Source: Acanthamoeba sp. SK_2022b (lineage: Eukaryota > Discosea > Longamoebia > Acanthamoebidae). Taken from it: a stretch of 49,987 nt of DNA. The position numbers and the translations under genes are program-made. Shown here piece after piece: positions 21,192-29,844 of the stretch (within the stretch, counting starts at the first letter, position 1; each line of letters begins with the position of its first letter). The stretch spans positions 1-49,987 of the forward strand of contig JANDJZ010000380.1 of the NCBI GenBank assembly GCA_027943245.1. Reading direction: 5' to 3'. The notes below the pieces were generated by a model. It did not search any database. It worked only from the letters and a program-made list of their open reading frames with translations, and was not told the origin of the DNA.

Positions 21192-22858
21192 GGCGGCGGC
21201 GGCGGCGGCGTGGTTTGGTGTGTGGGGATAGAAGAGAGACTGACGACGACGGGGGCCGTGTATAGAGACGGAGTGGGAGTACAAGCTGCGATTCTGGAGC
21301 TGGCTGTTCGATTTCGACCCGGAGACGGGCGGTTTCGTGCGGGCGGGCCTGTTCGGCATCATCGGGTCGCAGTGGTACACCGTCATCCTAATGGCCTTCA
21401 TCGCGCTCACCCTCCCGCTGGTCATGTGGATCAAGGTACCAGCCAGCCAGCCAGTCTGTCGGTCTACCCACGCAGGCAGCGCAACTCGGCACGCGTACTC
21501 ACACGCGCTTTGATGCAGGACGGGCCCGAAACTGCGGACAAATCGCAGGTCTTCTCTGTGCTGGGTAGCCTTGCCGCCTCCTCGGCCTTGATTCTCGCGT
21601 GTTTGACCCCCATGGAGCTTCCCGATATCGGTGCGCCCCCCCCCCCCGCCCTCTTATCGTATCCATCGAGCTTCACCATGCGGCGGCCGAACGCTCACCG
21701 ATATGATGCACCGTGCGACAGCCTACTTTGTGGCGGGCTTGTTCGTGCCGATGATCGCGCTGTCGGCGTTCATGTACTGGCCGCACCGCTTCGCCCTGCG
21801 CGCGGGTTTTCTCGCCTTCGTGCTGCTCTCGTGGACCCTCTGCATCCGCAAGCCCGATCCCAAGGGTGCGCCCCCCCCCTTCTCTCTCTCTCTCGCACTC
21901 CCCCCCCCTCTATTCCTATCACGCCGTCTGCGCTCATCTTCTCTCTCCCTCTCCTTCGGTTTGCAGAGCTCTTCTACCTTCAATTCTTCATCTTCTTCGT
22001 TGTGGGCATCTACACCGGAGAGGTACGGCAACTCCACTCAACCCACCCCCTTCACGAACGCTTCTCGGCGCTATGTAACGCGCAACCTCGCTTTCGGTTC
22101 CCCCCCCCTCCCTTGTCCCATGTGCAGTTCAAGAGCAAACTCTTCGACGAGCACAACACGCTCTTCCTGTTCAAGGACTGCAACAAGGTGTTTGTGTGGC
22201 TCATCTTCGTGTTCTGGAACGTGTTCCCCATCCTCTTCGAGAGCATGCTCTCCTCCATTCGCGGGCCCTACCCCATCCACAAGCATTTCAGCCGACGGTA
22301 GCCCCCTCTCCCCCTCTCCCCCTCTTCCCAGTGGCCGGTCTACTCACTCGCTGTGTGGGTCGGCTCAGGTTCGGTTCGATGGCCGGGACGTGGGCGGTGG
22401 TGGTGTGCCTCCTGGGCGCCGCGTTCCGCTACATGAACGCGCCCATGGTGCCCTTCTTCTACGACCACCTCTACCGGCTGGGCCTGTGGCTCTTCGTCTC
22501 CCACACGCTCATCCTCACCCTCTGCTGGAAATACCGTACGAGCCCCCCCCCTCCTCCCTCTCCTACAACCGACGCAGAGATGAGAGGAGCCCACTCACGC
22601 GCTCGCGCTCGCGCTCGCGCTCGTCTCGCAGTGTGGATCCCGATGGGCGTGTCGCTTATGGCGCGTTTCTTCCTGGGATGCCACGTCACCATCCTGCTCA
22701 CCCTCGCCCTCGTCAAGCTCAGCGCGCGGGTCGAGGAGGCCTTCAAGCGGCGCCTGTCCGCGGCCGACGTGGCCCCGAAGACCCACAAGGCGGGGCCGGT
22801 CGCCGACGCCTTGGGCACCGCCAACGGCCGGTTCCGAAGCGAAGCAGACCTGCGGTGA
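20253..22858 (+). CDS. Acyltransferase-3 family multi-pass membrane protein
   Basis: Start at ATG 20253 (MELRGRPAATSW). A Ser-rich, His/Gly-rich cytosolic N-terminus of about 60 residues leads into WYGLDWIRFICIFYVVFGH, the first membrane helix with the conserved R and the histidine expected at the active site of acyltransferase-3 (OafA/NRF-6-like) enzymes. Exon 1 ends at 20507; exon 2 starts at 20579 (ISQYDAGGWRDKDEQYEPGL) and joins through TG|G to CVPMLFFISGISMSIG. Further exons give ETEWEYKLRFWSW, GLFGIIGSQWYTVILM, ELFYLQFFIFFVVGIYTGE, VFVWLIFVFWNVFPILFES, FGSMAGTWAVVVCLLGAAFRY and VWIPMGVSLMARFFLGCHV. TGA is at 22856-22858. About ten membrane segments. The family transfers acyl groups to extracytoplasmic or lumenal substrates; the substrate here is not predictable. 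At least eight introns, one with a long (GT)n tract, several with C-runs before the acceptor. Confidence 0.85.
21111..21189 (+). repeat. (GT)n microsatellite in intron
   Basis: About 39 GT units followed by a (CGG)n run to about 21210, inside an intron of the acyltransferase-3 gene and in GT orientation relative to the sense strand. It is the longest dinucleotide tract in the window. Confidence 0.95.
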
Positions 22859-23306
22859 TACAGGCGCTCCAACCGAAAATCAAACCAAACAAAATAAAAT
22901 AAATCAAAGCCACCAAGACGAACCCCGCCAGAGATGGGAGACGTAGAAGGGATGGATGATGGGCCATTCTTTGACGATGTCTCACTGACTGGGGGTAGGT
23001 AGTGGCTGATTTGGTGGGGGGCTCAGTCTGCGCCAGTGTAAATCGACCAATTTAGGGGGTTAATCTGCCGGTACCAGACAAGGTCGAGGTAACACAAGTT
23101 ATTTTCTTTTTGTTGATTGTACACTCTCCACTTCACAAACAAGAGTGTGCTGGAGAGAGGGAGCAAAGGGGAATCGGTAAGTTCGAATATCGAGCGAGCT
23201 TAATGGATGTAAAGCAAGAGGAAAAAGAGAATTCAAGTAGCAGCGCGTCGCGTCGTCTTCTCCATCATCAAGAGATTGTAGGTGAGATCTTCGGGGGGTT
23301 CGCTCT
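22859..23306. other. Convergent spacer between acyltransferase and SAP-like genes
   Basis: 448 bp between two gene 3' ends. It begins with an AT-rich AAATAAAATAAATC stretch suited to a polyadenylation region. No gene, RNA or repeat family recognised in the rest. Confidence 0.5.
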
Positions 23307-24197
23307 TTACTCGTCGCCGTTCTCCTCCTTCTTGGCGTCGGTCTTCTTGCCCTTGCCCTTGGAAGTGGTAGATGCGGCACCCTTCTTGGTGGTAGCCTTC
23401 TTCTTGGAGGCCTTCTTCTTCTTGGCCTCGACCTTGTCGCCAGCCATGATGCCCTCCGTCTCGCCGGCGAGGAAGGCCAGGATGCGCTTGATGAGGACGG
23501 GCTTCTTGCCCGACACCTTGATGCCCTTGGACTTGACGAAGTCCCTGAGCTCCTCGACGTAGTAGTGCTGGAAGATCTCGTCGTAGGTGATGCCCTTCTC
23601 GAGAGCCTTCTTCTTGCCCACGTCCACCTTCTGCTTCTTCTTCTTGGGGGCCTCGGCGGGCTCGGCATCCTCCTGCGTGACGATGGCCTCGACGAGCTTC
23701 CTCTTGCTCGACGTCTTGGCCGCCTCCTTGAGCTTGAGATCCTCGGCCAGCGCGCGCAGCGACTCCACGTCGAAGTTGGTGAAATACCTCTCCAAGGCGA
23801 AGGTGCGGGCCGCCTCGGCGATCTCCTTCTTGTCGGCCTTCACATCGAAGTCCTCGGCGACGACCTTGAGCGTCTCAGCATCGGCAGTGTCGCCCAGGAA
23901 GTCATCGAGCCCAGCAGAAACGATCTGCTCCGTGAGCCGCCTGCCGAGCACCGATCGGCTGTTCTTGTTGTCCTCCTCCTTGAACGTCACCTTAGCCTTC
24001 TCGCAGAGCGACTTGAGGTTGGTGAGCGGCAGCGACGCGACGAAGACCTCGATGGCGTAGGTGTCGATCTTGTCGCTAATCGCATCAACGATTTCCTTCT
24101 TCTTCAGCTTCTTCTTCTCGTTCCTCGCATCGGGATTGTCGTGGATGTAGATGTCCTCGAGTGACTCAAGGCTAAGCGAGCTCAAGACGGAAGTCAT
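23307..24197 (-). CDS. Lys-rich nuclear protein with tandem SAP-like repeats
   Basis: Intronless 296-residue protein, ATG at 24197 to TAA at 23307-23309. At least five segments follow the SAP helix-extended-helix pattern L..L...........K..L...I: SLESLEDIYIHDN with KKEIVDAI; LTNLKSLCEKAKV with GRRLTEQI; ETLKVVAEDFDVKADKKEI; VESLRALAEDLKLKE with SKRKLVEAI; and the best match, VEELRDFVKSKGIKVSGKKP with VLIKRILAFL. SAP domains bind AT-rich scaffold/matrix attachment DNA. A basic stretch APKKKKQKVDVGKKK looks like a nuclear localisation signal. The last 45 residues are Lys/Ala/Thr-rich, like a histone-H1 tail, ending KKEENGDE. A chromatin architectural role is inferred. The closest named protein is unclear, and only the last repeat is a convincing SAP by eye. 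Confidence 0.82.
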   Translation of the reverse strand: MTSVLSSLSLESLEDIYIHDNPDARNEKKKLKKKEIVDAISDKIDTYAIEVFVASLPLTNLKSLCEKAKVTFKEEDNKNSRSVLGRRLTEQIVSAGLDDFLGDTADAETLKVVAEDFDVKADKKEIAEAARTFALERYFTNFDVESLRALAEDLKLKEAAKTSSKRKLVEAIVTQEDAEPAEAPKKKKQKVDVGKKKALEKGITYDEIFQHYYVEELRDFVKSKGIKVSGKKPVLIKRILAFLAGETEGIMAGDKVEAKKKKASKKKATTKKGAASTTSKGKGKKTDAKKEENGDE

Positions 24198-24619
24198 TCT
24201 CTTATGTGTGATTGTTTGCTAGGAGGATGTGGAGATGGAGCAGTGGACGATCGATTCTGAACGCTCAGAGCTGATCGAAGCAAGATGGCAGTGTGTAGCG
24301 GAGAAGTGGCCGTTAGCGCGCGACACAGGACAGAGACAAAGAATAGACGAGGCCAGACCGCGCCAACGCCTAGCCCAACGGGAAAAACCGTCACGCACGG
24401 CCATTGGCCGCCGTCGGAATGTGTTCTGCTAAGAATTTGAGAAACCTCTCCAATTCCACACCCTTGGCGGGAAACGCTGGAGTGACCGTTGTAATGCATG
24501 GTAACTCTGCAACTGCTGGTGGTCTTAGTTAGTTGATGAGAATAATCAGATGTCTTTGCAGAGCTTGGTCACAGGTTTATGGGTGGGAGACAGACCGAAG
24601 AGGTAACAAAAAACAAAGT
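24198..24619. other. Promoter-side spacer of the SAP-like gene
   Basis: About 420 bp upstream of the SAP-like protein and 3' of the tRNA. No coding potential beyond short antisense frames. Confidence 0.45.
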
Positions 24620-24692
24620 TGGAGGTGACGGGTATCGATCCCGCTACCTAATGCATGCAAAGCATTCGCTCTACCATGTGAGCTACACCCCC
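24620..24692 (-). tRNA. tRNA-Ala (anticodon TGC)
   Basis: The minus strand folds as a complete cloverleaf: acceptor GGGGGTG with CACCTCC, D stem GCTC/GAGC around an eight-base loop, anticodon stem AATGC/GCATT with loop TTTGCAT giving TGC, variable AGGTA, T stem GCGGG/CCCGT (one G-T pair) and T loop ATCGATA. The discriminator base is A (24620). The third acceptor pair is G-U (G3:U70), the classic alanine identity element, which independently supports the assignment. There is no intron and CCA is not encoded, as expected for a nuclear tRNA. The A and B boxes are present as GTAGCTCACATGGTAGAGC-like and GGATCGATACC. Confidence 0.95.
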
Positions 24693-25381
24693 TACTTATC
24701 ATCTTAGTCAACGTCGTGTTTTTTTGTGTAGCAGAACCTGAAGTAAAATTTACAAGATGGTCCAACAAAACCAGGAGGGGTGTTGTTGTATCAGCACTGA
24801 GTAAGAAGTGCCCACTACAGCATGGATAGGCAAGTAGATGCAAGCTATTGTTGGTGTTTGAGGAATGTGATGGACAATAAGAGCAAAATGATCTTTTATC
24901 CTGCTCCCCATTTGGCAATCATCACAGACTGGTAAGTTGCTCTTTCATTCTGGCAGTAGTGTCACCTCCTCATGCATTGTTCTGATCTGATGCTCTATTC
25001 ATGTCTTGGCTGTGAGTGATGCATTGTGGCAGCTGTGTGCAGGAAACAGTGCTCTGCAGCAGACTGGAAAATAAAGAAAATCTTAATCTTAAGACAACCA
25101 ACTACTAGCCCAATAGAAGCATCCACCAACTACTAGCCCAATAGAAGGCCACCACCACCTCACTGCCCCTGCTTGCTGTCTGAAAGCCTATCTGGGAGGT
25201 TCTTGTTGTGGGCATATGAATGTCCAATATCCCAACCAACACTACCTGTCTGTCTGCTGTGACACACTTACGTCCACTTCCCCACCACCTGCATGACTTC
25301 TTTGCACCTGTGAGCGCCATCTATTCCCACCAACTCAAACAATCTTTACAAATCCACTGGTTACACACCGGAAGTGTTGCA
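24693..25381. other. Gene-poor spacer upstream of the tRNA
   Basis: About 690 bp with lower GC than the surroundings. It holds a 23-bp tandem duplication (25097-25147) but no convincing ORF, RNA or transposon ends. Confidence 0.5.
25097..25147 (+). repeat. Two-copy 23-bp tandem duplication
   Basis: The 23-mer starting ACCAACTACTAG occurs at 25097-25119 and again at 25125-25147, separated by CATCC (period 28 bp). The copies are identical, which suggests a recent slippage or template-switch event. Confidence 0.9.
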
Positions 25382-26230
25382 CTACAAATCCTCCTGTATG
25401 CCCACTCGCGTGGCCGCCACTGCAGCAGCCTCTTTCGCTCCTTCGGCCGCGGCGGCCCTTCTGGCAAGCTGTCGTCTCCGTGCTTTGATAGTCTGGCGAG
25501 CATCTCGCATTAGGAACACCGCACGGGCGAACGGGTACTCCCACCAGCCAGGGGCCGACGACGCGTCGCCAATGCCCAGCACCGCGTGTGAGTGCAGGGC
25601 CCCGTTGAATAGCACAGCGTCGCCCGAGGGCACCGTGAGCTCGACCGGGTCCTGGTCGTCGTGTCGATGGAAGCCCATCCTCACCTCGCTGCCGAAGCTC
25701 AGCGCCAGCAGCCAGTGGGCGTCCCTATGGTAGGCGCGCTGAGTGCCCGCCTTGTAGATGAGCCCCTCGACGCAGTTGAGCTCGGTGCTGCGGGGCAGCA
25801 GCGGAGTGCGGTCCGGACAGTGGCAGGGGCGACCTTCGTGGTCTTCACTGCACCCGTTCTCGGGCAAGCCGGCCCAGAGCCCGCCCAAGCCATAGAGGCT
25901 CTGGTGCAGCTGCGCGCTGATTCGGGACAGCAAGTCGGCAAGCTGGCTGCCGGCGGCTTCGGTTGAGACGCCAGTTGGCGCGCCGTCTTGCTGTTGGGCT
26001 ATGCTGGTGGCGTCGGTGGTGCTGGGGTGGCCGGACCGAGGCAGGCGGAGGGTGAAGAGGTGGGCAAAGGGGAGAAAGTCAAGGTTGGTTCTGTGCGCCG
26101 CCTGAAGAAACCGGCCGCACACCTGCTGTTGCTGGTGCGGGGGTATGACCCCGCGGAGGAGCACCACCCCATCACGGACATGCATCGCCTCCACCGCCGT
26201 CGCGCTGGCTTCGGGGCCTGGTGTATCCAT
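25382..26230 (-). CDS. AlkB-like 2-oxoglutarate/Fe(II) dioxygenase
   Basis: ATG 26230 (MDTPGPEASATAVEAMHV) to TAG 25382-25384, 282 residues, no intron needed. The frame stays open upstream, but that part runs into non-coding sequence. The core has the double-stranded beta-helix iron site: YHRDAHWLLALSFGSEVRMG gives the HxD pair, PSGDAVLFNGALHSHAVLG gives the distal His after the family-typical GD...FNG strand, and FARAVFLMRDAR supplies arginines suited to binding 2-oxoglutarate. AlkB-family enzymes oxidatively demethylate DNA, RNA or protein side chains, releasing formaldehyde. The substrate lid cannot be assigned, so repair versus RNA modification is open. It contains a Cys-rich insert (ENGCSEDHEGRPCHCP) between the N-terminal helices and the core. 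The C-terminus is an Ala/Arg-rich helix. Confidence 0.78.
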   Translation of the reverse strand: MDTPGPEASATAVEAMHVRDGVVLLRGVIPPHQQQQVCGRFLQAAHRTNLDFLPFAHLFTLRLPRSGHPSTTDATSIAQQQDGAPTGVSTEAAGSQLADLLSRISAQLHQSLYGLGGLWAGLPENGCSEDHEGRPCHCPDRTPLLPRSTELNCVEGLIYKAGTQRAYHRDAHWLLALSFGSEVRMGFHRHDDQDPVELTVPSGDAVLFNGALHSHAVLGIGDASSAPGWWEYPFARAVFLMRDARQTIKARRRQLARRAAAAEGAKEAAAVAATRVGIQEDL

Positions 26231-26337
26231 CGTCAAGTTTGATGAAAAGAAGCCTTCCTTCAGGGAAAGGTGTGAAAAATGACAAAAAAAGAATAATAAC
26301 CGGTTGCGATTAAATTGCCATTTATTATCTTTCTTGC

Positions 26338-29300
26338 CTACGCGAGCATGTGGACGAGTTCGTTCAGCGCGTTGTCGAGCACCAGCGATGCGCCCGCTCT
26401 CAGCAGCAGCGCCCACTCGGCCTCGATCTTGCTCTCCCCTCCTGTGTACACGAGGTCGAGTCGACAAAAGGATAAGTCCACGCAATGGACACACCGTGAC
26501 TAAACAACAGCTGCTGTTTTGCGTGGCCGTTACCTGGAGCCACCACGCCGAGACCCTTGATGCCCGCGCCGGTAGCCGCACGGATGTCGTCCACCGTGTC
26601 GCCTGTCCCGCGTTGGCGATCAATGGGCCAGCAGTCACAGCCTCGTGCACGAATTGCGCAGCAGCAACTCTCGAGAGCGGGGAGGGGGGGAAGCCGTACC
26701 GATGAGGACTGCGCGTGACAGGCCCAGCTGCTGGAGCGCGAGCGCGACCGGGGCGGGGTCGGGCTTGGGCCGAGGGGTGTCCTCCATGCACACCACGGCC
26801 TTGAAGTAAGGCCCGATCCCGTAGTGGTCCAGGAACTTACGAGCATCGGAGCGAGGTCGTCCTGCGCGATGTTCGAACGCAACGCAACGCAACGCAACGC
26901 AACGCAACGCAACGCAACGCAACGCAACGCAACGCAACGCAACGCAACGCAACGCAACGCAACGCAACGCAACGCAACGCAACGCAACTCGCGTGAGCTC
27001 TGGAATATACGGCAGGGAGGTGGGCAAGGGAAGCGAAACCCGTGACGACGCCCAGCGGATGGGTGGCGGAGAGCTTCTCGAGGAGGCCCTTGTCGATGAT
27101 CAGTTTCTCCGTGGTCCAGAGGCCCGCACGCTCGGGAGTGCCCTGCCATCACCCCCCCCCCCGCACGCGCGCAGGGTCAAGCCGTGAAGCGTTGCGCAGG
27201 CAAGAGTAAAGGGGGGGGAGGCTCCATACCTGGTAGTACTCCTCGAACTTGGCCGTGACCTCTTCGAGGGTGGGCGTGGCCTCGTCGGCGGACTTGGCGC
27301 TCGCCACGAGGCGCTGCGTGAGCTTCCAGTCGTTATTGGCGTCGCCCGCGGCCTTGGCCTTGGCCACGTCCTCGCTCGTCACCTCCACACCAAAGAATTT
27401 GGCTGTGCTCCTCCCCCGCCCCCATCGCGATGTGAGGCGAGCTCAACCGTGCAGCGCGCGCGCTCTTTGTTTACCGGTGAGAATGATCGCCTGGCGATAG
27501 GAGGCGGACACGTCGGCAAGCACGCCGTCCATGTCGAACAGGATGCCCTCGGGCTTGTAGTCGCCCATGACCTCCGCCACCGCCTGGACGCGCTCGGGGG
27601 GTGAGCAAAGGCGAGCGCGGATCGCTCGATGCGAGGCCCCATAGGCGGGGTGGCCACCTTGGGCGCGGGGGGCAGGAGGAGCTGGGCGAGGGCGTGGATG
27701 ACTCGGTCGGTGTGGCCCGGCAGCGAGGACGAGATGCGGATGTAGTTCTGGAGGGCGCCGCCCTGGCTCCCAAAGTAGCGAATCAGGATGCCCCGCTGGC
27801 GCAGCCCCTTGGCCACCTCCGCCGCCGTCGACGCCGCGCTCGGCAAGATCTGCAGCAACCCCCCCCAATTGGGGTCGCGTCGAGTCGGGCCGCCTGTCAG
27901 CGGAGGTCGAGGGCAGAGGCGATGGCGGGGGCTGGGAGGGGGGGGGGTGGCGTGCCTCGCAGAGAACGAAGTTGGCCTTGGAGGGAACGGGGCGGAGGTA
28001 GGGCGCGAACATGGGCGAGGAGAGGAGGCCAAAAAGGCGCTCCTTCTCCTCGACCAGTAGGCGGACAGTCTTCATGATCTTTTCCCGGTGGGCGAGGGCC
28101 GCGCGAGCCGCTACACACACACACACACACAGAGAGATAGCGCCACCTTAAGGACCTCGCAAGCATGGGCAAAGATGCAGAGATACTGGGGAGTACCGGC
28201 GTCGGCGGGAATGCTGATGTTGTAGGGCTGCTTGAGGGCCATCATGCCCCCGACCAGCTTGGCGCTTGTCGACACGGCGTAGCCCACGCGCACGCCGGCC
28301 AGACCTGCCCACTTGCTGGCCTCACCGAAAAACGGCATCAGCCGACCAGGTCCCACCATCCTCGAGACGATACAATAATAATAAATAAATTAATAAATAA
28401 AAGCAAACCTGAAGGTCCGGCACACGACGAGGTTGGGAAACTCGGAGGGAAGCGGGCCATCGGCGAACGATGACATATCTATGTGACAGAAAATGAATAA
28501 GTTTATAGAATTAAATTGATAAAAAAAAGAAAAAAGAATAAGAAAAAAAGAATGAAGAGCGAAGCAAAGGAAAAAACAAAGAGCGAATGCGACGGGGAGG
28601 AGTTGCCTGCAAACTCGATGTAGGCCTCGTCGATGACCACAACGCAATTCTCCTGGCACAGCTTACGCACGTCGTCCTCGCTCATCACGTTTCCTGTGCC
28701 CCGAGGTCAGCTTGTGGCGACCGGGCACACACCCGATCATCGCGCTGCGTACCGGTGGGGTTGTTGGGCGAAGGAATGAACACCAGGGGCACCGAGTTCT
28801 CCCGAACCGAAGCCACGATGGCGTCTACGTCGAGGTCGAACGTTTGGGGCTGTACCATACCACCATCACCACACGGGTGAGCGTGTACACGGGTCTCGAG
28901 CGCAGTGCCAAGCGGGCACATTGTGGGCGAGCAACCTTGCGTGGGACGTCGATGACCCGAGCGGCGGCCACCTTGGCGAGGAAGGAGTACATGCCAAAGG
29001 TGGGCGTGCTGGTCAGGATGACCTGGGGGCTCAGCAAGCGAGTGATCATGTCCAGGATATCATCGGATCCTGTTGTGTATGTGTGCCACGCGAGAAGATG
29101 TTGCGCGCACAGCGTTGGGACTTTGGGACCGCGAACGGAAAAGAGAGAAAGCGACAGCACACAAGAACGAACCAGCGCCGCACACGATCTGCTGGGGCGT
29201 GAAGCCGGGGTGAAGCGTCCGCACGAGCGCTTCCTTCAGCAGCGCTTGGTCCGGGTCTGAGGAGAATTGTTTAAAAATAAATAAATAAATATAAATATAA

Positions 29301-29575
29301 ATATAAATATAAAAACTGAGCGTGGAGAAGCGGAAAGTGAAGTGCAAGAAAGGGAGAAGACCAGGATAGATGTGCAGCTTGGAAAAGGCATCGACGACGG
29401 CTTGCTTGACTTCCTCGGGCGTGCCGTAGGCGTTCTCGTTGGCGTCCATCTTGATCAGGTCCTCCACGCGCAGGCCGACCTCCTGCGCGATCGACTCGAG
29501 CGACTGGACCGGCGTGTACTTGAGCGCAGCCACATCGGGCCGTATCAGCTGGTCGGGCGTCCTCGTGTGCTCCAT
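26338..29575 (-). CDS. hisC: Histidinol-phosphate aminotransferase fused to HAD-family phosphatase
   Basis: Start at ATG 29575 (MEHTRTPDQLIRPDVAALKY). About thirteen exons can be joined. The first two thirds are a class-II-like PLP aminotransferase of the HisC type: IKMDANENAYGTPEEV, VFIPSPNNPTG, VVVIDEAYIEF and CRTFSKWAGLAGVRVGYAVS, where the PLP-binding Lys is codon 28312-28314, created across an intron. The C-terminal third is a complete HAD phosphatase: motif I GILFDMDGVLAD (nucleophile Asp), motif II GVVTGRPRSDARKF, Lys motif MEDTPRPKPDP and motif IV VLIGDTVDDIRAA. It ends ...NELVHMLA, TAG at 26338-26340. HisC performs the seventh step of histidine biosynthesis, converting imidazole-acetol phosphate to histidinol phosphate; the HAD domain is well placed to remove that phosphate (step 8), although this is inference. 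A pentanucleotide repeat fills the intron within motif II. Imidazoleglycerol-phosphate dehydratase lies 16 kb away on the other strand. Confidence 0.92.
26877..26988 (+). repeat. (AACGC)n pentanucleotide repeat in intron
   Basis: About 22 perfect AACGC units, read as (GCGTT)n in the HisC-HAD gene. The tract lies in the intron that splits the glycine of HAD motif II (VVTG|RPRSDA). The perfection of the array implies recent expansion. Confidence 0.95.
29270..29312 (+). repeat. AT-rich AAATA repeats in intron
   Basis: AAATAAATAAAT followed by ATAAAT units, in the first intron of the HisC-HAD gene. Confidence 0.7.
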
Positions 29576-29844
29576 CTCTCACTGTCGTTTTGGCGTCGCC
29601 AATAAATAAAACAAAATCTTTATTTTTCCATTTTACAGAATAAAATCTGAGAAACGCGACGGAAAAAGGAGCGGCAAGAAAAGGGAAAAGAAAAATTAGC
29701 TGCGCAGTCACAGATCCCTGGCGCATCGAGTAGAACTTGATCGCTCAATTGTTAGAAGATGGCAAGCAAAAGCTATGGTGAAGATCTTATCCCTCCCCCG
29801 CAGTCGGTTTCGGTATTGATCCCACCCTCTTCCATCAGTGCCTT

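Noticed and set aside
26877..26988. Regular repeat array considered as CRISPR-like
   Set aside because: Five-base perfect units without spacers; it is a simple pentanucleotide satellite in a eukaryotic intron.
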